Of a stretch of 64,000 bases of DNA, positions 1-8,562 are shown one piece after another. How positions within the stretch are numbered: the stretch's first letter is position 1; each line of letters opens with the position of its first letter. The stretch lies in the NCBI RefSeq assembly GCF_006439335.1, contig NZ_SAWY01000003.1:1-64000 (forward strand), in the 5' to 3' direction. The stretch is from Litorilituus lipolyticus. Its GTDB lineage: Bacteria; Pseudomonadota; Gammaproteobacteria; Enterobacterales; Alteromonadaceae. The notes below the pieces were generated by a model. That model made no database searches and was not told the DNA's origin. It was given only the letters and a program-made list of their open reading frames with translations. Both the position numbers and the translations under genes were made by a program.

Positions 1-23
1 GGCCTCATATGGCCTTAAAATAC

Positions 24-54
24 AAAACGCCTGATGAAATTCATCAGGCGTTTT
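24..54. terminator. Bidirectional hairpin terminator
   Basis: A perfect 14-bp inverted repeat with a 3-nt loop. The stem begins with A4 and ends with T4, so it can terminate transcription from either side. It lies just beyond the small membrane-protein gene read leftwards. Confidence 0.75.
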
Positions 55-99
55 AGAAAAAAAGTGTCAACCTATATCAGGACAACACAAGAGTAAATA

Positions 100-270
100 T
101 TATCGATGAAATGTTTCTCTGGGATTAAAAGACTCATCAATCTCTTTCATACGTTTCAAATGATTTTTATGTGCATTTCTAGCAATAAAAATAAAAATAA
201 TTACGATGATGGAAATAGAAACAAATAGAACGAGAGGTTCTTGCAATAAAGCACTTAATAGCCAGTCCAT
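100..270 (-). CDS. Small single-pass membrane protein (56 aa)
   Basis: This short reading frame encodes 56 residues. It begins MDWLLSALLQEP, has one strongly hydrophobic segment (about residues 12-30, rich in Ile, Val and Phe), and then a basic and charged tail ending ETFHR. An AAGGA ribosome-binding sequence lies about 8 nt before the ATG, which supports translation. The layout predicts one inner-membrane helix with a cytoplasmic tail. It is downstream of rraB on the same strand with a gap of about 90 bp and is followed by a strong terminator, so it may end the plsC-rraB transcription unit. I do not recognise a family and assign no function. Confidence 0.6.
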   Translation of the reverse strand: MDWLLSALLQEPLVLFVSISIIVIIFIFIARNAHKNHLKRMKEIDESFNPRETFHR

Positions 271-362
271 GGTATAAATTCCTTTTACTGTATTACCTAA
301 TTAGAATATTTCTGTAAGAAATTACTTAACCTAATGGTAAGGTAAATTATTTTATAGTGCAA

Positions 363-716
363 TTATTCTTCAAAATAAGTGCCCCAACCATCATAGTCAA
401 CGTTGCATTCTTTCGCTAACTCATACATCCGCTTTGTTTCGGCTTTAATCAAGTCAACATCTAACATTTGTTCGGTAATAATATCAAACGCAAATACTCT
501 AGCACCATTTTCTAGTTCAGCTTCTTCAGGCTCCTCAACATCTAACCCTAGCTTAAATGCTGTAATTGCAGCTTTTTCTAATAACTCAAAATTTGCACTA
601 GCGAAGTGATGCTCAATAGTATGATAAACTTCATCATTGGTACCGTCTTCAAGTAACTCAGTAATTAAATTATCGCAATGATTCATCCATTGCTGTAACT
701 CTTCTGTCATTTTCAT
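363..716 (-). CDS. rraB: RraB-family regulator of ribonuclease E
   Basis: The 117-residue protein matches RraB, which in E. coli binds the C-terminal half of RNase E and modulates mRNA decay. Conserved stretches seen are ELLEDG, TIEHHFAS, LEKAAITAFKLG and the C-terminal YDGWGTYFE signature. E. coli RraB is about 138 residues and continues into a long acidic tail; here the protein stops right after the signature, so the tail is missing. The start ATG is 13 bp from the plsC stop on the same strand, so the two genes are probably co-transcribed. Assignment is by remembered similarity to the E. coli protein and is firm. Confidence 0.9.
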   Translation of the reverse strand: MKMTEELQQWMNHCDNLITELLEDGTNDEVYHTIEHHFASANFELLEKAAITAFKLGLDVEEPEEAELENGARVFAFDIITEQMLDVDLIKAETKRMYELAKECNVDYDGWGTYFEE

Positions 717-729
717 ACCTATATACGAT

Positions 730-1458
730 TTACTGTTGATTAAAAGCGTTTGCTTCTTCCGTTAATTGCTCAATTTTATTTTGCATTAATGTATGCATTT
801 CATCAGCTTTTTTACGTAAGCCTTCGCGGCTATCTTCTTCAATTATTTGTGCAGGCAAAAACTCAATTATGACTTTCCCATTATCCCAACGATTTAAATT
901 GATTGTTTTATGTTGGTTACTCGCACACACTGGTACTAACGGCACATTTGCTTGAGCTGCGGTACGAAAAGCACCTGTTTTAAAAGGTAAAAGCCCTCGG
1001 CCATTGCTGCGAGTTCCTTCTGGAAATAACCAAACTGATAACTTTTTAGACTTAATTTTATCAGCTGTCATGCCTATAGTACTTATAGCTTTGCTGCTAT
1101 TATTTCTATCAATTAAGATATTTCCTGTTAGCCAATACATTTGCCCAAAAAAGGGGATCCATTTCAAACTTTTCTTCCCTACACTCACCGTACCAGCTTG
1201 TACGGCGTGGCTCATTGTAAAAATATCATAATTGTTTTGGTGATTGGCAATAAATACAACAGGTGTATTTTTCTCATCATAAGCATCTTTTCTAACTTCA
1301 ACCGTTAAGCCAATAAGTCGACTTAATTTACTCAACGTCATTGCTGCATAATGCACATTGTCACGATGAAATGGTCTGAATAGACAAAAACAGCAAAACG
1401 CAATACTAATAAGTACAATAGCAATCGCTAAAAGAATAAGACGAACTAATGCTAACAA
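730..1458 (-). CDS. plsC: 1-acyl-sn-glycerol-3-phosphate acyltransferase
   Basis: PlsC acylates lysophosphatidic acid to phosphatidic acid at the inner membrane in phospholipid synthesis. The protein has an N-terminal hydrophobic segment, the catalytic NHQNNYD (HX4D) motif and the substrate-binding FPEGTRSNGRG motif. I chose a TTG start at 1458 because GGAGA lies 6 nt before it and the resulting 242 residues match the E. coli length (about 245). A longer frame from a TTG at 1533 lacks a good ribosome-binding site. The gene lies just before rraB on the same strand. Confidence 0.9.
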   Translation of the reverse strand: MLALVRLILLAIAIVLISIAFCCFCLFRPFHRDNVHYAAMTLSKLSRLIGLTVEVRKDAYDEKNTPVVFIANHQNNYDIFTMSHAVQAGTVSVGKKSLKWIPFFGQMYWLTGNILIDRNNSSKAISTIGMTADKIKSKKLSVWLFPEGTRSNGRGLLPFKTGAFRTAAQANVPLVPVCASNQHKTINLNRWDNGKVIIEFLPAQIIEEDSREGLRKKADEMHTLMQNKIEQLTEEANAFNQQ

Positions 1459-1745
1459 AAAAATCTCCAAAAGACCTGACAACACGCATTGAAAGGCGAG
1501 TATACAGAAAAATACCTTAATAGGGTAAAGCAATTCATTATTTTCACTGCCTAAACCCTGTTATAAATTTATTTATTAACATGAAACTTTAAAATAGAGT
1601 AAGTTTTCAATACATTAATTCATCTTATATTCACTTATAAATTAAATTAGAAAAAAAATTCCCACCTTAGCAATAATTCTTTAATTTTTAGCTATAGTTA
1701 ATTAGGCAAAATAAATATAAAACTAAGTATAATTTTGGGAATAAC

Positions 1746-2282
1746 ATGAGAATACTACTTGCAATATTATTGATTGCCTTGTCTAGTTCTGCCCTTTCAC
1801 TCGACTATTCAGTGATCGATAATGACAAAGCATTGATTGCCCAATCTCTGCTTATTGAACAAAAAATTTTTAATCAACAAAATAATGTAAAGTTTGGCAG
1901 TGTTGAACTTGCAACTACATATCAAAATCTAAATAATATTAACACTACCCCTTCTGTTGTTCCTTTAGATGCACTTGATAACTATTCTTTTATAGGTGAA
2001 CTAACGCTACATAACAGCAGTCAATTACATATCAAAATGACAGCAAACTTCTCTGAGCGAGATGAGCTTAATGCAGATGTTCCTGTAAACAATATCTCTG
2101 CCCACATACAGCATCAGCAAAAAAGTAACCATTTAGGGTTAATTGGTAGTTATTCATTAACGGCATCTTGGCAGCTATCAGGTGGGGTTATACAGTCAGT
2201 ACCAACTAATTCTAGTGAACTAATAAATCAAAGCGATACCATTAATAGTATCGCTTTGATAAGCACTAGTTATTCTTTTTAA
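1746..2282 (+). CDS. Predicted exported protein, possibly outer-membrane
   Basis: This 178-residue protein begins with a clear signal peptide (MRILLAILLIALSSSALSL) and a TTGGGA ribosome-binding sequence upstream. The mature part is rich in Ser, Asn and Gln, with alternating hydrophobic residues such as LGLIGSYSLTASWQLSGGV, and ends in SYSF. A terminal Phe after a beta-like stretch is typical of outer-membrane beta-barrel proteins, but the chain is short for a barrel. It converges with the response-regulator gene, 10 bp away. I do not recognise the family; export is well supported, location in the outer membrane is inference. Confidence 0.6.
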   Translation: MRILLAILLIALSSSALSLDYSVIDNDKALIAQSLLIEQKIFNQQNNVKFGSVELATTYQNLNNINTTPSVVPLDALDNYSFIGELTLHNSSQLHIKMTANFSERDELNADVPVNNISAHIQHQQKSNHLGLIGSYSLTASWQLSGGVIQSVPTNSSELINQSDTINSIALISTSYSF

Positions 2283-2292
2283 CACAACTTGA

Positions 2293-3039
2293 TCACTCAA
2301 CATTAAGCATATAACCCTGTCCCCATACGGTCTCTATATTTAAGTTCCTTAACCCTTTCATAGACAGTTTTTCCCTTAATTGAGACATTCTCACATCAAC
2401 CGTTCGCTCAACACCATTGTATTCTCTTCCTAGCAAACGAGAATAAATCATATCTCGGGATAAAATATTACCAACATTTTGCATTAATAATTTAAGCAAA
2501 TTAAACTCAAAACCACTCAGTTTAACTCGGTTGTTATTAACAAGACATTGTTGCGATTTTGGCTGTATGGTTAAAGCACCTATCGTTAATGGCACCATAT
2601 CATCAGAAATAAAACTATCCTGAATACGTCGAGTTAATGCATTGATCTTCGCAGTAAAAATGGTAGAAGATATAGGTTTTTGTACATAGTCATCTATACC
2701 CAAACGAAATGCTTGTAGCTGCTCTTCTTCATCACTTTTTACTGTAAGAACAATCAATGGTCCACTATAAAAACTACGTAGCTCTTTAATTGTTGCTAAT
2801 CGACTTGTTTCAATCGCATCTAAATCCATAATGATCATTTGTGGCGATTCTTCAAGAATAAGATCCTTGTAATAAGGTGTCACACTACTGTTAACTAACT
2901 CAAAGCCTAATAAGTTTTTGTTAACTAGGTTAAATAAGTAAGAACCATTCTCAATTAATAGGATTTTATTTTCATTGAAAACATGGGTCAAAGTATGATT
3001 TTGGTATTCATTGTCAACTAAATTAGTATTTACTACCAT
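2293..3039 (-). CDS. OmpR/PhoB-family response regulator
   Basis: The 248-residue protein has an N-terminal receiver domain (about residues 25-140) and a C-terminal winged-helix DNA-binding domain (about 150-248). The likely phosphoacceptor lies in IIMDLD, with the conserved KP motif in DDYVQKPIS. The winged-helix ends with the typical RTVDVRMSQLREKL and VWGQGYML stretches. AAGGAGAG lies 5 nt before the ATG. No histidine kinase gene is next to it, so it is an orphan in this window and its partner and targets are unknown. The N-terminus is longer and more divergent than usual, and the normal acidic pair before the phosphoacceptor is weak. Confidence 0.85.
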   Translation of the reverse strand: MVVNTNLVDNEYQNHTLTHVFNENKILLIENGSYLFNLVNKNLLGFELVNSSVTPYYKDLILEESPQMIIMDLDAIETSRLATIKELRSFYSGPLIVLTVKSDEEEQLQAFRLGIDDYVQKPISSTIFTAKINALTRRIQDSFISDDMVPLTIGALTIQPKSQQCLVNNNRVKLSGFEFNLLKLLMQNVGNILSRDMIYSRLLGREYNGVERTVDVRMSQLREKLSMKGLRNLNIETVWGQGYMLNVE

Positions 3040-3274
3040 AACAACTCTCCTTATTTGATAGGACCAATAATTACTCTATTGATACCTATCGTTAACTTTC
3101 TAATTAAATAGTAAGGCAAAGTGTTAAAAGACATTGTAATAGCTTGTAACGTCTCTGTAACACTTAGTAATAGTCTGATATTTAAATATAAAAATAGAGA
3201 AGAGTTGCTCTTAAACGTTTGGTTCACCCCTTGAGAGCAGTTTTAAAAATCACACGAGCATTAACATGAACACT

Positions 3275-4354
3275 TTATTGTGAATACACTAATATAGGGT
3301 GAGGATTAACTTTTAAAGCAATTTTTTCTTTAATCGTTAACAACTGTTGACTATAAAAGCTCACTTTATCTTTGGCAGTATCGTTTGGTGATAAACTCGC
3401 TAAAGTATAGTGATATCCCTGCTCTGTGACACTAATATGTTCAACACAAGCATTAGCAGGATTATCTTCGTTAATTTCCAAATACTGTGGCTTAATTAAC
3501 ATCACAAGTTTTTGACTAGACCCATCAACAGATTGCTGCTTCTTCTTGACTAAATCATACTCAGTATCCGTTAAAGTAAGTAAACCAAATGCCGTGTCTA
3601 ATTCATTTTTTTTCAACTCACAACTTAGCCATGTGCCTAATTGGAGAAAATCAGCCACTTGCCAACTATTGGGCTGTTGGCAAATCGCAGTGGGTGAATC
3701 TAACTGTAATATTTTTCCATGAGCCATAACAGCCATTTTATCGGCAAAAGTAAATACTTCATCTTTATTATGGGTGACAAAAATGGCAGTGATATTCAAT
3801 TGCTTGAGTAGTTGTCTAATTTCAAGCATCAGCTCATTTCGTAATCGAGCATCAATATTTGAGAAAGGTTCATCTAACAATAATAGCTTAGGTTGTGGCG
3901 CCAAAGCACGAGCTATAGCAACCCTTTGTTGCTGACCACCTGAAAGCTGATGAATATACTTATCTTTGTGCTCAGATAACTTCAACAAAGCCAATAAGCT
4001 ATCAATACGTGCTTCTTGCTCAGATAATGAGTAATCACTAATACCGAAAGCAATATTTTGCTTTACTGATAAATGTGGAAATAACGCATAATCTTGAAAA
4101 ATCATCCCTACGTGACGATCTTGGGCAGGTATAAACTGTTCACTATCACTTATTAGTCGATTATCTAATTGAATACTTCCTGCACACGGTTTGGCAAAGC
4201 CAGCAATGGCATTGAGTAAAGTTGTTTTACCACAACCACTTGCCCCAACGAGACCTAAAATTTCACCTGCTGATAGATTAAGATCAAGTTGCTGTAAAAT
4301 AAGCTTACTTTGTAACTTCACTGAAAGCTGATTTATTTCTAGCAAGGATGTCAT
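3275..4354 (-). CDS. fbpC: Ferric iron ABC transporter, ATP-binding protein
   Basis: This 359-residue ATPase drives the import of ferric iron from the periplasm with the permease and binding protein encoded directly upstream. It has Walker A (GASGCGKTT), the ABC signature (LSGGQQQRVAIARAL), Walker B (LLLLDEPF) and the switch histidine (FVTHNKDE). The region after residue 240 fits the TOBE-type regulatory domain of the Fbp/Pot family. The stop of the permease gene and this start overlap at 4354, so translation is coupled. A Fur box in front of the first gene implies that the whole operon is induced by iron shortage. Confidence 0.88.
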   Translation of the reverse strand: MTSLLEINQLSVKLQSKLILQQLDLNLSAGEILGLVGASGCGKTTLLNAIAGFAKPCAGSIQLDNRLISDSEQFIPAQDRHVGMIFQDYALFPHLSVKQNIAFGISDYSLSEQEARIDSLLALLKLSEHKDKYIHQLSGGQQQRVAIARALAPQPKLLLLDEPFSNIDARLRNELMLEIRQLLKQLNITAIFVTHNKDEVFTFADKMAVMAHGKILQLDSPTAICQQPNSWQVADFLQLGTWLSCELKKNELDTAFGLLTLTDTEYDLVKKKQQSVDGSSQKLVMLIKPQYLEINEDNPANACVEHISVTEQGYHYTLASLSPNDTAKDKVSFYSQQLLTIKEKIALKVNPHPILVYSQ

Positions 4355-5979
4355 TAATGTTCTCTTTTTCTGTTCAGTAGAATAATCGGGAGTAAACCAA
4401 ATAATACAATTAAAATGGCACCTAATGCACCCTGCTCTAACATTTCATCAGAAATTAATTGGTATATTTGGCTACTCAATGTTTCAAAATTAAATGGGCG
4501 TAACAACAGTACTGCTGACAGCTCTTTCATAGACTCAACAAAGACCAACAACCAGGCGACAAAAACAGCAGGTTTTAGTATTGGTAAATGCACCCGTGTA
4601 ATTGTTTTAGTTAATCCCATACCTAACGTTGCCGGGGCATAATCTAGAGATTGAGGAATTTGTTTAATGCCACTTGCGATTGTACCATTGGCAATGGCTG
4701 AAAAGCGCACCACAAAAGCAAATATCATCGCAAAAATAGTACCTGATAAGATTAACCCAGGTTGTTGCCATGCCAAAAACTCAGCTACATCATTCAACCA
4801 ATGATCAAACGGACCAAAGGTTGATAACATTGCCATTGCTAGCACAGTGCCAGGAATAGCATAACCAAAACCAGAAATTTGTTGCGGAACATGCCTAAAT
4901 TTATGACCATGAAGCCTTTGATACAAGCCAAGCACTAGTGCAATAATTACGGCAACTGTCGCCGCTATTACCGAGACTTTTACGCTATTTACCCCTGTAT
5001 CTAATAATCTTGTAAGCTGCTCTACATTACTGTATTCAATGGCCATTGCTATTAACAGGGCAAAGGGTAATGCAAAACCTAGGATAACTAGAGCCCAACA
5101 AAAAATAGAAGCCAGTAGCTGTTGAATGCTTGATAATTGAATTAAATCTTTTTGCATATTAGGTCTCGCACTTTGGTGGCGTAAGCCTGCTCGACCGCGC
5201 TGCTCTAATACAATAACAAAGAGAATTAATAACATGAGAACACTTGCTAACGCATTGGCTGCGGCCATGTCTCCGTAACCTAACCAAGTATCATAAATAG
5301 CTGTAGTTAAAGTATTTACTGAAAAGTACTGTACAGTTGCAAAATCTGCCAAAGTTTCCATTAAGACTAAGCTCGCTGATACAGCAATTGCGGGTCTTGC
5401 TAACGGCAAAGCAACTCTAAAAAGTGTTTGTTTTACGTTAAGCCCCAAGAGCCTGCTCGCCCGCATTAAATTTTGATCTTGTTGCTCAAAAGCACCACGC
5501 GTTAGCATGTATATGTAAGGATATAATACTAAAGAGAGCATTATGGCTGCACCAAACAAGGTACGTATATCAAAAAACCAATAATCATTAGGACTTTGCC
5601 AATTAAACCACTCCCTTAAAGTTCGTTGAACAGGGCCAGCATAATCAAATAAATCGGTGTAAAGGTAAGCAACTAAATAGGCTGGCATGGCTAATGGAAG
5701 TAATAGTAGCCACCTAAGATGTTGCTTAAATAGAATGTTGGTTTGGCTTATTAATACTGCGCTACTCACGCCAAAAAACAGCGAAAGCAAAACGACAAAA
5801 ACACCAAGCAAGATGGTGTTCTTTAAATAACTAGGAAGTACCGTTTGCCATAAATGGCCAAACAACTGAGTCGATGCATCAATACCATCAACTAGCATAA
5901 TTAGCACTGGTATTATCATGACCAGTGCTATGAAGTAACTAAGAAATGTCCATTTTCTTTGATTAAACAGTGCTATCAC
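4354..5979 (-). CDS. fbpB: Ferric iron ABC transporter, permease
   Basis: This 541-residue inner-membrane protein is a fused double permease, about 12 membrane segments in two homologous halves, as in the FbpB/SfuB family. Each half carries an EAA-type cytoplasmic loop for contact with the ATPase (around ASRLLGLNVKQTLFRVALPLARP in part, and PATLGMGLTKTITRVHLPILKP in part). It overlaps fbpC by one base at its 3' end and the fbpA 3' end by four bases at its 5' end, which indicates one translationally coupled operon. Confidence 0.88.
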   Translation of the reverse strand: MIALFNQRKWTFLSYFIALVMIIPVLIMLVDGIDASTQLFGHLWQTVLPSYLKNTILLGVFVVLLSLFFGVSSAVLISQTNILFKQHLRWLLLLPLAMPAYLVAYLYTDLFDYAGPVQRTLREWFNWQSPNDYWFFDIRTLFGAAIMLSLVLYPYIYMLTRGAFEQQDQNLMRASRLLGLNVKQTLFRVALPLARPAIAVSASLVLMETLADFATVQYFSVNTLTTAIYDTWLGYGDMAAANALASVLMLLILFVIVLEQRGRAGLRHQSARPNMQKDLIQLSSIQQLLASIFCWALVILGFALPFALLIAMAIEYSNVEQLTRLLDTGVNSVKVSVIAATVAVIIALVLGLYQRLHGHKFRHVPQQISGFGYAIPGTVLAMAMLSTFGPFDHWLNDVAEFLAWQQPGLILSGTIFAMIFAFVVRFSAIANGTIASGIKQIPQSLDYAPATLGMGLTKTITRVHLPILKPAVFVAWLLVFVESMKELSAVLLLRPFNFETLSSQIYQLISDEMLEQGALGAILIVLFGLLPIILLNRKREH

Positions 5980-6974
5980 AAATCAAATTTTGCTTTATCT
6001 AACAATATCAGCGCAGCTTTACGGTTTTTTGCAATTTCTTCAAGCGCTAAATCATCAGCTTTGAACTTACCCCATGATGCGACTAAGTCTGATACAGGTA
6101 CGCCTTCACGAACAGGATATTCCATATTCGTTTGAGCATAAAGTGCCTGTGCAGGCTCTGACACTAAAAACTCCATTAAGGCTTTGGCATTTGCTTTATT
6201 TGGAGCATATTTTGCCATGGCAACACCTGAAATATTGACGTGTGCACCACGGTTATTTTGATTTGGGAAATTAATGTAAACGGCATCAGCCCATACTTTC
6301 TGTTTTTCATCTTTGAGCATTTTGCCAAAGTAATAACTATTACCTAAAGAGATGTCACACAAATTTTGATGAATAGCCTGAACTTGACCTCTATCGTTTC
6401 CTTGAGGTTTTCTCGCTAAGTTTTGCTTAACTTTCTTTAACCAATCTAATGTGTATGCCTCACCGTGTTCACTAATCATCGAGGCAATTAAACCTACTGT
6501 ATACGAGTGTTTCCCACTACGAGTACAAACACGACCACGATATTTCTCATCTGCTAAATCTTCATAGTTAATATCAATTTTGCCAAGGCGTTTAGCCGAA
6601 TAAATATTTCGAACACGCGTAGTTAATGCAAACCAAGTATTATCATTTGCGTGATATTGCGCAGGAATAGCTTCCTGTAAAACGGATGAATTTACTATTT
6701 GTACTAAATTTTTATCTCTAAGTTCAACTAACCGACTAATATCTGTAGTTAACAATACATCAGCAGGACTGTACTTACCTTCTCTTGCTAAACGCTCTGC
6801 CATACCTTTTTTAGCAAAAACAACATTTACCTTAATGCCTGTTTGCTCAGTAAATTGATCAAACAATGGCTTAACTAAAAAGGGCTGGCGATAAGAATAT
6901 ACATTGACTTCTTCTGATGCTGAAGTCAAAAAGCTAGAGACTAATAATAAGCCAACAAGAGCAAATTTAAGCAT
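5976..6974 (-). CDS. fbpA: Ferric iron ABC transporter, substrate-binding protein
   Basis: This periplasmic iron-binding protein is 332 residues from the ATG at 6974. That start gives a clean signal peptide (MLKFALVGLLLVSSFLTSASE), whereas a TTG start at 7022 would add 16 residues before it. The mature chain begins EEVNVYSYRQPF, which is typical of the FbpA/FutA family. Tyrosines expected to bind Fe(III) are visible near NSYYFGKM. It is the first gene of the fbpABC operon and lies about 75 bp downstream of a Fur box. The family includes binders of other cations or small anions, but the Fur site favours iron. Confidence 0.88.
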   Translation of the reverse strand: MLKFALVGLLLVSSFLTSASEEVNVYSYRQPFLVKPLFDQFTEQTGIKVNVVFAKKGMAERLAREGKYSPADVLLTTDISRLVELRDKNLVQIVNSSVLQEAIPAQYHANDNTWFALTTRVRNIYSAKRLGKIDINYEDLADEKYRGRVCTRSGKHSYTVGLIASMISEHGEAYTLDWLKKVKQNLARKPQGNDRGQVQAIHQNLCDISLGNSYYFGKMLKDEKQKVWADAVYINFPNQNNRGAHVNISGVAMAKYAPNKANAKALMEFLVSEPAQALYAQTNMEYPVREGVPVSDLVASWGKFKADDLALEEIAKNRKAALILLDKAKFDL

Positions 6975-7047
6975 TGAGTTTTTCCACAAAGTATTGTTAA
7001 AAAAGGAGGCAAATTGTGACAAGGGCTACGCACAGTGTCAAGTTGTT

Positions 7048-7062
7048 TGAGAATAATTCTCA
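7048..7062 (-). promoter_or_regulatory. Fur box before fbpABC
   Basis: The sequence TGAGAATTATTCTCA on the minus strand is a perfect 7-1-7 inverted repeat and matches the core Fur consensus TGATAATNATTATCA at 13 of 15 positions. It sits about 75 bp before the fbpA start. Iron-loaded Fur would repress the operon. Confidence 0.8.
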
Positions 7063-7089
7063 TTATTGATATAAATCAAATAAACATCA

Positions 7090-7956
7090 CTAAAATACAC
7101 CAACAGCACCACTGAGTAACAACCAACAGGCAAAGAAAAGCTTTAATTTAGTTGCTGATAAATGAGTAACAATTGTTTTAGCAAATATTCCGCCCAGTAC
7201 AGCAGCAGGACCAGCAAAGAGCACCACTTGCCAATAGATTTTACCTTGCAAGTGAAATACAGCAAACCACACAGAAATTGCTGAAATAATCACGGCACAA
7301 GCAACAGCCATATTTATATCAAACCGACGTATAATCAAATAAATAGCAACAATTTCACCAACACCTACACTTAGCCAAGCGGTAATTGCGCCCCCAAAAA
7401 AACCAATAAGCAATAAAGCTAAAAAGTCATACCACATCAGCTGACTTCTTTCCCTTGCACCTTTAAAGAAAAAGATAGTAACAATGATAAACAGGCCAAG
7501 TAACAATGAAAACCAACTAAAGCTAACTGTTAACGACGCAGGCGAAGGCAATGAGAAATATAAGGCCAGACTAATGGCTAAAACTGAAGTAATACTCGTT
7601 AAAGCAATTATGCGTTTAAAGCCCTGCCATAAACGTAAATCAGTTTTTTCTGTATGATAATGGTGATACCAAGTCATCGCTCCTGCAGTCATACCAAAGC
7701 ATTGAATAGCAAAACTTGTCGCAACAGACTGAGCTTCAGTAAAGTTTAATTGGTTAAACATGGGGATAAAGATAACCCCACCACCTGCACCGGTAGAATT
7801 GGCAAAGATTGCCCCAACTACACCCAGCAAACTAAATAAGACATAGTCATACAGTTGCTGACAACTAAAAGGCGAGTTTATAAGAAGTCCAAGCCAGCAA
7901 CAAAGAAAGAGAAAGATAAATAATGGGTTAACTAGTAGCGACGTGCGGTTATTCAT
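7090..7956 (-). CDS. TSUP (TauE/SafE) family permease
   Basis: From the ATG at 7956 this is a 288-residue membrane protein with about eight hydrophobic segments. The glycine-rich GVVGAIFANSTGAGGGVIFIP stretch near the N-terminus and the related GFFGGAITAWLSVGVGE repeat mark the TSUP family. Members export sulfite, sulfoacetate or related organosulfur anions, but substrate cannot be read here. A longer frame would extend into the upstream gene, so I reject it. The start is 8 bp after the stop of the YcxB-like gene, suggesting co-expression. The 3' end is close to the Fur box region of fbpA, but it belongs to the same strand and a different unit. Confidence 0.82.
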   Translation of the reverse strand: MNNRTSLLVNPLFIFLFLCCWLGLLINSPFSCQQLYDYVLFSLLGVVGAIFANSTGAGGGVIFIPMFNQLNFTEAQSVATSFAIQCFGMTAGAMTWYHHYHTEKTDLRLWQGFKRIIALTSITSVLAISLALYFSLPSPASLTVSFSWFSLLLGLFIIVTIFFFKGARERSQLMWYDFLALLLIGFFGGAITAWLSVGVGEIVAIYLIIRRFDINMAVACAVIISAISVWFAVFHLQGKIYWQVVLFAGPAAVLGGIFAKTIVTHLSATKLKLFFACWLLLSGAVGVF

Positions 7957-7964
7957 ATTGTGAA

Positions 7965-8468
7965 TTAATCCGCTGAAACAAAACCTGCTTGAGATTCGAT
8001 CAAAGTTTGAGCTTGTGCTGATAAAGTCGCTTTTGAAAGGTAACTTCGACTGATATTTTTCCCAACTGAGAAAAATATCACATAGCCAAGTTCTGTTGCC
8101 TTTATTTGGTTTACATCTAACCAAAGTATTTTTCGCTTATCATAAAACGATTCGGTTAATACGCCATCATCATCAATAGTTATTGTCACTTCACTATTCG
8201 CTGCTTTACTTAGCATTTGTCTAAACACCCACCAAGGCTGGTGATAATAAATACTTAATGATTCAAGTAAACCAAGGGAAATTACAAACCAAGCAGCATA
8301 GCCATTAACAGGCGTAAAGAGTAAAATAAATAAACCAAAAACGGTTAATATATTCGCTTTAAAATATGTCTTACGGTTATGTTCAACCGTGCTAGATTGA
8401 GTATAACACTCAGTAAAGTGCGCTTTATCTAAAACAAAAGAAGAAGTAAATGAATGCGTGTCAGCCAT
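7965..8468 (-). CDS. YcxB-like membrane protein
   Basis: This 167-residue protein has two adjacent hydrophobic segments (about residues 38-75) and a C-terminal soluble part. The latter has the pattern of the YcxB-like domain: VTITIDDDGV, then a conserved Trp and Ile (ILWLDVNQI), then a hydrophobic strand (GYVIFFSVG). The function of this family is not known. It is the first gene of a pair with the TSUP permease, 8 bp apart. Domain naming is from remembered pattern and is moderate. Confidence 0.65.
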   Translation of the reverse strand: MADTHSFTSSFVLDKAHFTECYTQSSTVEHNRKTYFKANILTVFGLFILLFTPVNGYAAWFVISLGLLESLSIYYHQPWWVFRQMLSKAANSEVTITIDDDGVLTESFYDKRKILWLDVNQIKATELGYVIFFSVGKNISRSYLSKATLSAQAQTLIESQAGFVSAD

Positions 8469-8562
8469 AACAGCCCATATATTTAATGATATTAGAATAA
8501 TGCGGCATATTATCAGAACAATAATACTAAAGTAACAATAATTGCAGCAACAACAAGGAAAG

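Noticed and set aside
3206-3239. Hairpin between the response regulator and fbpC as a terminator
   Set aside because: Nine-bp stem with one wobble pair and no T-run in the sense needed for fbpC.
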